From NCBI RefSeq assembly GCF_027943255.1, contig NC_072893.1:95239784-95303783 (forward strand): a DNA stretch of 64,000 nucleotides. The letters run 5' to 3'. Positions 55,060 through 64,000 of this stretch are shown here, piece after piece. This DNA is from Anastrepha obliqua (lineage: Eukaryota > Arthropoda > Insecta > Diptera > Tephritidae). The position numbers and the translations under genes are program-made. A model generated the notes under the pieces. The model worked only from the letters and a program-made list of their open reading frames with translations, made no database searches and was not told where the DNA came from. Position 1 is the stretch's first letter, and each line of letters starts with the position of its first letter.

Positions 55060-56910
55060 ACCAAAATTATCGATATCGAGAGACTATGCAGCTGCTGCAT
55101 GAGATCTATGCAGCTAAAAAAACACCTAATACTTTGTTATTGAAAACATTAAAAGCCAATATCACAGTCGAATGATGTCATTCTGTCAAATCCATCGAGT
55201 ACATATGTAATTACGTCAACAAAGGGCTGTGAATAGTGTTAATAGATATAATGCACGAAACAAGAAATTGTGGCAATTTCAAAAAGGTTAATATCAGCAC
55301 CAATGAGACTGTTGACGTATTTTGAGTTTCCAAATTCACAGCCGTCATCTAAATGTTATCCATCTCAGTGTTCATCTTGAAAATGAACAAAAACTCTATT
55401 TTGCGGCAGCCACTACACAAAACATTGTTGCAGAACCATCACACACAACACTTATAGCATTTTCCAAGACATTTTTGTCAGCACCCATTAAAGTGTATTT
55501 ACACAGTACCTCCAAGCAATTCCGAGTGTTACTGTTTGGGGTGCTGTTGGTTAATGTGAAAGGTCATACTTCATTTGCTAAATTGAGAACGATGAGTGTC
55601 GCAGAATGTCAGATAAACAGAGAAGCTTGCCAAAAGCTTAATTTGCTCAACAATTACCAACACCAGGAAACGAAATTAGCGGGCGACTGTGCCAGTTGTC
55701 ATCTGCGACAAACTCGAACAATATTTGCCACCATGTTGACCACATGTTCCTCATCGCACAATACGTATGTCTCATCAAGCACTGATCGCTATCGCGGATG
55801 TATGTGTGGATGCATATCCATCAACAACGAAAACTCATTCAAACGCGATTATACCACAACGTGCTGCATTTAATATTTATGATCGTTTAGTTTAGTATGA
55901 GAAAAACAGTGCAATGCTTGAGATTAGCATGCAGCTGTTGAAGAAAATTAAAATTATTTGTCTACCGAACGAAAATTTGCCTACAACACAATTCCAATTA
56001 CAAATATCAAAATATTTCTTGTCAATTTGGTATTGGCTCACATTGGGCATCAAAATGGAATTGCTTTGCCTCTCGCTTCATCAGCTATAACGGCTACACG
56101 ATAGATGGTCGAAAACTAGCACTTCCGGAAATCAAATTCCCTTTGTGTTTGCCCTCCTTAGAAGCTCCAACCTGTAACATTACTAAAGTTTTTAGCATGG
56201 CTAAGATTCTAAAAATTTACAAAGCTATTGGAGTACACGAAGAAATCGTCTAAATCACTTGATCGAACTCTTAAAGATTTGTGACCTAATACACAGCCGT
56301 TCCGTAGCGCTCTTATTGTAGCTCCTGGCGACTTTCGACAAACTCTTCTTGTAATACCTATATCAACATCTAATAAGCTAACGCTGCCTCAAAGCATTGC
56401 ATCTTTGGAGACATATTCGAAAACTCACACTAAAGACGAATGTGCGCGTACACTTGCAGCGGTAATGCATCGGCAGCCACATTTGCTAAACAGCTATTGA
56501 ACATTGGCGAAGGTAAATTCCAGTTGATGTAACGCAAAATGTATTTAATTTGCTTTAAACTTCCGTTTCGCATTGTAAAATTTTTACCTGCATATTACCA
56601 CCAACTATAAGAAACATAAATGGCTTTGTCAACGTGCTATTTTGGACTAAAAAAAACAACAAAGCTAATGCAATCAACTACGCAACATTCAAAAATACAT
56701 TGCGAGCGATTCTATTACCTGCAAATCGATTTGCGAATTATCCTATTGGGGTTTTAAGTTCTTTGGATCTGCCTCGTGAGCCACCGTATACATTGTCCCT
56801 AGCCAGTGAAACCGCTGAATCTATATTCGCTGCACTACGTCTATGTGACTGTAAAGTTCGTACGCATATGCAGCTCAGTGCTGCATTGTTTGCGATATTC
56901 GCCGTCGTCA
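55060..56910 (+). pseudogene. Old autonomous Helitron helicase remnant
   Basis: Pieces in all three plus-strand frames follow the order of a Helitron Rep/Pif1-helicase protein. They are SIEYICNYVNKG (near 55190), HLNVIHLSVHLENEQKLYF and TTLIAFSKTF, then VLLVNVKGHTSFAKLRTMS and ACQKLNLLNN (55500-55650). Next are LFATICT-like and HNVLHLIF text (55850), APGDFRQTLLVIPISTSNK (56320-56380) and FAKQLLNIGEGKFQL (56480-56525), then SLDLPREPPYTLSL (56760-56800). PGDFRQTLPVIP is a Pif1 helicase core motif. Many stops and frameshifts show great age. This is the only coding Helitron sequence in the window; whether it relates to the non-autonomous copies cannot be told. LINE B abuts its right side. Confidence 0.65.
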
Positions 56911-56916
56911 ATGTGC

Positions 56917-58570
56917 ACTTACTTACTTACTTAGGTGGCCATAACAACCCGTTACCGAGTTACGGCCGACCTCACTAGCTCTCTCCAGCCACCTCTGCTC
57001 CGCGCACGCCTTCTCCAATTCTGTACACCAAGCGAGCATAGGGTTCCCTCCACCTGGTCTTTCCACCGGAGCAATGGTCTTCCTCTGCGTCGGCTCCCTT
57101 GGACTTCGCCCTCGAGCACCTTCTTTGCTGGAGCTTCTTCATCCATACGCACGACATGCCCTAGCCAACGCAGGCGTTGGATGGCGAAGGGTTGAACTAA
57201 GTCGATGTCGGCGTAGAGCTCATACAGCTCGTGGTTCATTCTTGAACGGTAGTCTTCGCCAACGCGTACAGGACCGAAGATCTTACGAAGAACTTTTCTC
57301 TCGAACACCCCAAGAGCGGCTGCATCGCTTTGTGACACTGCGCCATAAAGCAACACGGGTATGATGAGCGTCTTGTAAAGTGTCAGTTTGGTTATGCGAG
57401 AGAGGGCTCGACTACTCAATTGCTTACTTAGCCCATAGTAACACCTATTAGCAAGAGTGATTTTCCGTTTGATCTCCAGGCTGATATCGTTGTAACTGTT
57501 AACGGCGGTGCCAAGATAAATAAGTTCTGGCACAACTTCGAAGGTATAGTTGTCCGCAAACACGCCGTGTGTTCCGTGTTGTAGACAGCATATACTTCGT
57601 TTTACCCTCATTCACCGCCAGACCCACTCATGATGATTCCTTTTCGATAGCAGAAAACGCAGCGGTGACATCTCGCTTACAGCGGCCGATAATGTCAATG
57701 TCATCGGCGTACGCAAGGAGCTGGACACAATTGTAGAAATTAGTGCCATTACGATGAACACCTGCTTTTCGGAGCACCCCTTCCATCACGAAGTTGAAGA
57801 GGTTACATGACAGTGGATCGCCTTGTCTGAATCCTCGAACGGTATGGAATGGCTCGGAGAGGTTATTTCCTATCTTGATGGAGCTGATTGTGTTGCTCAA
57901 CATCATTCTGCAAAGCCGTATGAGCTTCGCTGGTATACCGAACTCAGACATGGTGGCGTACAGGCAATCCCTTATCGGGCTATCGAACGCAGCTTTATAG
58001 TCGACAAAGAGATGATGGGTGTCGACTTGCTTTTCATGGGTCTTTTCCAGGATTTGGCGTAATGTGAAAATCTGGCCGATGGTGGACTTACCACGTCTGA
58101 AGCCGCACTGATAAGGCCCGATCAGTGTATTGGCAAACGGCTTAAGTCTTCCACATAGGACGCTAGACAGGACCTTGTAAGCGATGGTTAGAAGACTGAT
58201 GCCCCGGTAGTTGGTGCAGATCGTCGGGTCACCATTCTTCAGTACAGGACAAAGAACACTGAGATTCCAATCGTCGGGCATGCTTTCTGCTAGCCATATT
58301 TTGCAGATGAGCTGATGAATGCTCCCTATCAGCTCATCGCCGCCAGTCTTGAACAATTCAGCGTACAAGCCGTCAGCGCCAGCCGCTTTGTTATTCTTGA
58401 GCCGCTGAATGGCAACTCTGACTTCGTCATGACTAGGTGGTGGAACTCCAAATTATCGTCGATTGGTGGTATCGGGTCATCTTCTACTGGGGCGGAATTG
58501 TGTGCGTCATAGCCAGCAAGTAAATCGCAGAAGTGTTCCCCCCATATGCCCAGTGTGGACTGTGTATCTA
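56917..58570 (-). pseudogene. RTE-like LINE B, fairly intact polymerase
   Basis: The minus-strand frame 58368-57628 reads MYAELFKTGGDELIGSIHQL, NYRGISLLTIAYKVLSSVLC, FVDYKAAFDSP (motif A), TVRGFRQGDPLSCNLFNFVM (motif B) and LLAYADDIDIIGR (catalytic YADD). A break near 57620 leads to 57611-56952: IYLGTAVNSYNDISLEIKRK, GVFERKVLRKIFGP and RRRGRPLLRWKDQVEG...LGVQNWRRRARSRGGW. The 3' end has TCGGCC, an ACTCG-GTAA-CGGGT hairpin (56960-56947), GGCC, then a (TAAG)n tail at about 56917-56935. The 5' end is truncated at about 58560, where a second short piece (FERKILRKIFEPL, 58632-58590) follows. Two or three lesions only, so younger than most LINEs here. Confidence 0.8.
56947..56969 (-). ncRNA. LINE B 3'-end hairpin
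   Basis: On the minus strand TCGGCC (56969-56964) is followed by ACTCG-GTAA-CGGGT (56960-56947), a 5-bp stem with the same GUAA loop as LINE A. Only the stem bases differ, and pairing is preserved (A-U, C-G, U-G, C-G, G-C). Part of the element RNA. Confidence 0.55.
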
Positions 58571-60769
58571 TAACCAGATATCGGGAATGTACAAAGGTTC
58601 AAAAATCTTCCGCAAAATCTTTCTCTCGAATATATATTACATAAATACATAATTTTCACTATGAATGTTTTTTATAAAATTTCAGCACAAAGTCAAAACG
58701 ATGCATACTAACATTTGCCCAGAATACCATTTTTGCAAACTATAAATGCTCGCAGTAATTACAACTACCAGACGCTCCTCATTTGGATGGTCGTTAACCC
58801 TACCGACGAGCCTTACATCAATAGGTTCATATGTATATCATTTGTGTTCGTAATTTAACAACAACAACAATAATACAAACAAAAGGCAAGGACAAAAACA
58901 CCAACAAATTGTGGAGGAAAAAAGCTAATAAAGTGAAAGATTGACGAACCAGCAAGTGCCAGCGGAAAGTGGTTAGAAGCGACAATACGAGTAGAAGCAC
59001 AGTAGGAATGTTGATGGAAGCAATAACCCCAGTAGTCGTACTCATACGATTGACGAACCACAGCAACAATAACTACAACAATGAGGGACGATACAAACCA
59101 TTGGATAAACAGCAACATCCTATCAATCTCATTCAGTTCAGCTGACTTTGGGTCACAATCATACGCTTAATATTATAAAACTGCAGAGGATCTGTGTGCA
59201 AATGTGCCAGTGTATTTGTTGATTACTTTTTACTTACACACACATATTTAAGTGCTATTATTTATATGTAAGTTGCTTGCGTGCACATATCCTGCGATGA
59301 GGTTCATTGCCTTGCTACCGCCGGCATTTCATTATTCCAACACTGCAACGGCGATTGCCTGCCGAAGCAATGCTACCAAACCGTTTCCATTTGTCACTTC
59401 CTTTCTCCGTCCTTTACGGCAGTCCAACAAATTTGCTTCTTATTAAGGAACTGCCGCCAGTGTGGTAATAAAATTGTCCAACAAGAGGCGGCAATGTGGC
59501 TGAGCGTGGCCAAAGCAGTGTGAAAGTGTCAGTGGTGCGATTGTGTATGAGGGTAAACAGCACGAGGCATTCTGTTTTCCATTTTTTTATTTCATGCCGC
59601 CTGAACTGTTCATGGCGTTTTCTCATTTGGCATTCTCGAGTCATTTTTTTGGAACGGAAAAGGCAATGGATAAAAAACAACTTGTGTCGTTTGCGCAAAC
59701 TTGCCACTCATTATTTGAATTATTAAACGCATTGTTTGTTATTTGTATTCATTATGCGGTGTTGGGAGTGTTGGGGCTCCCTCGAAAACTTTTTTGTACT
59801 CCTTCTCACAATGGAGAAACTGAAAATTATTTTACGAGTACATATTTGGCAACAAAGCACATCGTGGCTCAAACATTGTCGCCCATTGCAGACCGCAAAA
59901 AAAGATGTAAATGTGTGTAAAATAAAAAAAACTGACAGCCGGGCTTAAAGGGCAGGATCGAGCACCATTTTTGTTACACAGTGTTAATTAATCGCGAATT
60001 ACATACGAATTCCCGAAGCAAGTAGTGTAATAACATAATAAAAAAACTACACTAATTGCGTAAGGTACTCGTATATCAAGAAGGTAGCAGCAATAGAGCA
60101 AAAACCGCAATAGCGTATATTTTGTTGTTAGGCAACAACAAAGAAAAGGCTACACAAAATTTGACAATTTAGAGAACACACAAAATTATAAAACATCAGC
60201 TCGAATTAGCTGCTCTACCGCTAGTTACTACTACCTTGTTGATGTGACTGGCTAATTGCGTATTTTTAATTTAAGGTGAACCGAGGATTGAAGGTGCTTC
60301 TGGGTGAACTCGTTTAGTCTTATTTATTTGAGCTTCATAGCTCATAAGGTTTGTTAGCGCGTACTAATGCGGTGCGGCTAAACACCTTTTGATAAATTTA
60401 TTGTGACTTGTGTGTCGGGGGACTTTTGTAATGCGTCCTGCGCTTGGGGGATTTACGTGATGCGCCGTGTTGGTACACGCCTGTAGTATGTACGTTATGT
60501 TCACTTTAAATTTACCCTTTCATAGGCTTTTTGAGAGTTGCAGTGATCAGCTCGGCAAACGAAATGAAACACAAATACCCAACTTCGTGTGTACCTACAG
60601 GCGGGAAGGAATTTAAGCAGAAGTCGCTTAAACAGCGTATCAATTAATAATAAGTATAATGTAGAAAGTTTTAAAATTTGTTTTTATTTTTTTGTAATTA
60701 AATCATAAAATAAGAGAATTAAGTCAAGAGGGAAAATAAATGCAAAATTTTAACTGGATTTGGCGCTAA
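58571..60769. other. Region without a recognised gene
   Basis: Apart from the LINE B-like scrap at 58590-58632, no domain-bearing frame, terminal repeat or RNA-gene box is recognised. Open frames near 59250-59950 overlap on both strands and lack known motifs. Confidence 0.35.
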
Positions 60770-60771
60770 TA

Positions 60772-62072
60772 AAGGGTGATTTTTTAGCTATTATCTTTTT
60801 AAACAGTTGGTTGAAAACAGCGGACGCACGTTTCGTGTTTTGTTTCACTGTCAAACATCTTCAGTTTGGTCTATAATTTAACCATGAATCGTCTTACAAG
60901 CGAACAACGCTTGCAAATCATTGAATTTTATTATAAAAATGCGTGTTCTGCTAAGAAAGTTTATCGCGCGCTTCTTCCATTTTATGGTCATTCATTTTAT
61001 GGTCGACCCAATGAAGCGGCTATTCAAGCTATTGTCACTAAATTTAGAACCAAATTTACATTATTGGACATCAAACCACCAACACGCTTACGTAGAGTGC
61101 GAACTGAAGAAAATATCGCAGCTGTATCGGCCAGTGTAATGATGACTATCAATTATCGATTCGTCGCCGTTCGCAGCTAATGGGGCTGTGTTACTCAACA
61201 ACGTGGCAAATTTTGCGAAAGGATTTAGGTGTGAAGCCTTTCAAAATACAGCTAATGCAAGAATTGAAGCCGAACGACCTACCGCAACGCAGAATTTTTG
61301 GTGAATGGACTCTTGGAAAGTTGGCCGGAGATCCTCTTTTTTATGGAAAAATTGTGTTCAGCGACGAAGCTCATTTTTGAATCAATGGGTACGTAAATAA
61401 GCAGAATTGTCGATTTTGGAGTGAAGATCAGCCAGAAGAATTGCAAGAGCTACCAATGTATCCAGAAAAGGTCACAGTTTGGTGCGGTTTATGGGCTGGA
61501 GGTATCATTGGACCGTACTTCTTCAAAGATGCTGCGAATCGTAACGTAACTGTGAATGGTGAACGCTACCGTGAAATGATATCCAACTTTTTTTTGCCCA
61601 AAATGCAAGAGCTTGACTTGCATGACATGTGGTTTCAGCAAGATGGTGCCACATGCCAGACAGCACGCGTATCAATGGACTTGTTGAGAGGCGAGTTCGA
61701 TGAACATTTTATTTCACGTTCGGGACCTGTCAATTGGCCACCCAGATCGTGCGATATAACGCCTTTAGATTATTTTTTGTGGGGCTATGTTAAAGCTCAT
61801 GTCTATTCAGACAAGCCTGCTTCAATTAACGCATAGGAAGACAACATTAAAGCATTTATATGTGAGATACCGGCCGAAACATTAGAAAAAGTATGCCGAA
61901 ATTGGAATAAGCGCATTTGAAGCGCAGTCGCTGTCTACATTTGCATGAAATAATCTTCAAACATTAAATTATATGGACTGTACTATCGATTTCAATAAAA
62001 ATTTCATGAATTTTTCTGAATTTTGTGTGTTTTTTTGAAAAACTTTCCTATAGCTTTTAAAAAATCACCCTT
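60772..62072 (+). mobile_element. DD41D mariner, third lineage, full length but mutated
   Basis: A 1301-bp element flanked by TA (60770-60771, 62073-62074); inverted ends share AAGGGTGATTTTTTA. The transposase starts at 60884 (MNRLTSEQRLQIIEFYYKNA) with a DUF4817-like helix-turn-helix containing YGRPNEAAIQAIVTKF. A frameshift occurs near 61140. Then come QLMQELKPNDLPQRRIFGEW and KIVFSDEAHF (first Asp), followed by a TGA in place of the usual Trp at 61378-61380. Next are NGYVNKQNCRFW, MWFQQDGATCQTAR (second Asp), WPPRSCDITPLDYFLWGYVK (third Asp; 41 residues) and a TAG at 61834-61836. Further decay follows to about 61965. All three Asp residues survive. Confidence 0.85.
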
Positions 62073-62074
62073 TA

Positions 62075-62681
62075 TAAGTAAAATTTTTCAAATACTATTT
62101 CTGCACACAACTGGAGCAGGTTTAGACCGAAGCAAGGCGCATTCTTTAAAGGTGGTGGCACTAGATCAACAACAATGTTTTGTACGTTTCATTGTCAGAG
62201 CAAAGTATTGGCAAAGTAGAATACAAAGAATGAATTCACTTTGTTTCATTCTGTGCTGAGAGCCACATGGACACGGCGAAAGAAAAAAAAACAATTCAGC
62301 TGATTTGTCGATAACACCCTTAATAGGTTCCCTTAGACCGAAGTGCTAATAATAGTCGCATTCGATAACACCAAAATTTGTAACAGTTATTCCTACAAGT
62401 AGGCGTTCGTTAAAGCCAACAAATTATCCATTCCTGAAAAATTTAGGGAGCAAAGTGACAGTTTGATGGACTTGGACTTGGACTACACAACGGTGCTATT
62501 GCCAAACAGCGCATGACAAAATGGTCGCCAAATTTGACTTCTTTCTACGGCCTATACCAATAAACCTGAGATGACTCCAGAGCTGAAATATAAAATGAAA
62601 TGATATAAAGTCCAAATTATCCCGAAAGTACATGGAAAATATTAATGTTGATGATAATCATATTTCCATCTAATCAGCAAA
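62075..62681. other. Spacer between two DD41D elements
   Basis: No coding motif or repeat ends. Confidence 0.35.
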
Positions 62682-62683
62682 TA

Positions 62684-63945
62684 CAGGGTGGCTGATGAAA
62701 GCCGCTACAAAAAAAAAAATTGAATAACTTTTTTTCTTTTTAAGTTATCTATTCCATTTTTGTTTTAATTTGCAGATTGATCTTTAAAATTTATTAAAAT
62801 GGATAACTGGGACACGCAAACAAGAATTTGGATAGTCCGCCGCTATCACGCACTGGAGTCCGTAGTTTTGGTACAGAGAGAGTACAGGCGGATGTTTGGC
62901 GGCGATCCCCCGAGCAGATGGACCATAATGAGACTGGTGAATAATTTTGCTGAGCAAGGAACAGTCGCAAGAAGGCCTTATCATCGAAACAAAGCAATCC
63001 AAGGGTTTCAACAAGAAGCTTATCTGCTCAACTTGGTGTCAGCCCACAGTCTTTGCAAACAATAATGCACAAAAATTTAGACTTATTTCCCTACAAAATT
63101 CAAATGGTTAACAAATTGAATACAGCAGACTTGCCGATTCGCTTGGAATTTTGCCAGAAGATCCTGCAAATGGTGGAAGAAGACCAAAACATGTTAAACT
63201 GCCTTTTCATGTCTGATGAGGCCCATTTCGATTTAAACGGCAATGTGAACAAACAAAATTATCGAATATGGAGTACTTCTAACCCACAGATCCTCCACGA
63301 GACGGAATTGCATCCACTTCGCGTGACAGTGTGGTGTGCGGTTTCTTCACGCTGTATTGTCGGGCCTTATTTTTTTGAAGAAAATGGTCACACCGTTACG
63401 GTTACTGGAGACCGTTATTTGAAAATGCTGAAAGAATTTTTCTATCCAGAACTACGCCGAAAGAGAATTCCTTTCAACTCTGTGTGGTTTCAACAAGATG
63501 GGGCAACGTCTCACATAGCCCAGACTGTTATGACAGAGTTGCGACGAAAATTTCCCAATAAACTGATTTCAAGAAACTCCGAATTTCGTTGGCCCCCCAG
63601 GTCGCCTGACCTTACTGCACCTGACTTTTTCTTGTGGGGTTTATGTAAACAAGAAGTTTATAAAACAAAGCCAACAAATTTGGATGAACTGAAACAATCC
63701 ATTCGGGCAACAATTGCGGCTATTCCTGTCGCAACTCTCAAAGCAGCAATGAACAACTTTTTACTAAGATGCCGCACTTGTGTCAACGAGCATGGGGGGC
63801 ATTTAAATTCAATTATTTTTAAAACTAGTTCAGCTACATTTAATAAAATTTAATGACCTTCAACTTGAAAAAAAAAATGAATTCCATACACTAAAAAAAA
63901 AGTTATTTGAGTTTCTTAATGTAGCAAAATTCATCAGCCACCCTG
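62684..63945 (+). mobile_element. DD41D mariner, fourth lineage, nearly intact
   Basis: A 1262-bp element flanked by TA (62682-62683, 63946-63947). Inverted ends begin CAGGGTGGCTGATGAA, with more loosely matching inner ends (GCTACA; AATAACTTTTTTT). The transposase begins at 62799 (MDNWDTQTRIWIVRRYHALE), with a helix-turn-helix (PSRWTIMRLVNNFAEQGTVA). One frameshift lies at about 63015-63025 (SAQLGVSPQSLQTIMHKNLD in the next frame). The frame is then open to 63853. MSDEAHFDLNGNVNKQN, VWFQQDGATSH and WPPRSPDLTAPDFFLWG hold the three Asp residues, 41 residues between the last two. A linker of some 15-20 residues before the frameshift seems to be missing. It is the best preserved DD41D copy here. 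Confidence 0.87.
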
Positions 63946-64000
63946 TATGACCGCGACAACAAGCGATAGATGTACAAATAGTTTTAATGCCCTACTTTGT

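Noticed and set aside
55322..55873. 183-codon open frame as an independent gene
   Set aside because: Its middle matches the Helitron helicase order, and the remainder of that protein continues in other frames, so it is a fragment of a pseudogene.
59414..59948. Several open frames of 64-125 codons near 59.5 kb
   Set aside because: They overlap in different frames and strands, and none shows a domain, splice sites or repeat relation.

Overview
This is a eukaryotic, AT-rich, repeat-dense window with small introns, GT-AG splice sites and many insect transposons. Two exons encode the L27 domain of the fly scaffold protein Discs large (dlg1). Together with rosa-like DD41D mariners, several mariner lineages and microsatellite-tailed SINEs, they point to a higher (cyclorrhaphan) fly, most likely a tephritid fruit fly. 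That assignment is inference from family resemblance; no search was run.

Host genes are few and all lie on the minus strand. dlg1 runs right to left. A large acidic candidate 5' coding exon (36619-38455) is followed 287 bp later by the first L27 exon (36200-36331), then by a 23-kb intron, then by the second L27 exon (13020-13144). The rest of dlg1 would lie to the left of the window or in stretches I could not recognise. Inside the 23-kb intron, on the same strand, sits a complete four-exon PCID2 gene (TREX-2 mRNA-export subunit; CDS 15043-16382, 397 aa). A GC/CpG-richer patch at 51.5-52.0 kb may be an upstream non-coding first exon or promoter.

Most of the rest is mobile DNA in layers. 1-7 kb: RNase H-type and CR1-type LINE debris, a Transib-like non-autonomous element, and a DD41D mariner with a 114-bp hAT MITE inside. 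8-13 kb: a Helitron, two SINEs and a nearly intact DD34D mariner. 16.9-25.7 kb: a minus-strand Helitron, a TTAA-flanked MITE, a mariner fold-back element, a CR1-like LINE and SINEs. 27.7-31.1 kb: a pogo-like element split by a second Helitron. 34-46 kb: a second DD41D copy, an RTE-like LINE, two mariner remnants, a Tc1 remnant and a second Transib-like copy inserted in a LINE RNase H. 47.7-64 kb: four more DD41D loci, a CR1-like LINE with a 2A-like motif and a SINE inside it, an old Helitron helicase and a second RTE-like LINE.

The most interesting signal is that the tRNA-derived SINE family (nine copies) ends in the same architecture as the two RTE-like LINEs: a CGGCC box, a 5-bp stem-loop whose paired bases covary, a GCC box, then a microsatellite tail. 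This suggests the SINE borrows the LINE reverse transcriptase. Second is a pair of 730-bp elements ending in the RAG-signal heptamer CACAGTG with 5-bp GC-rich target duplications, as in Transib transposons. Several insertions can be dated relative to one another because removing the element plus one target duplication restores a reading frame. I see no rRNA, free-standing tRNA gene or CRISPR array.
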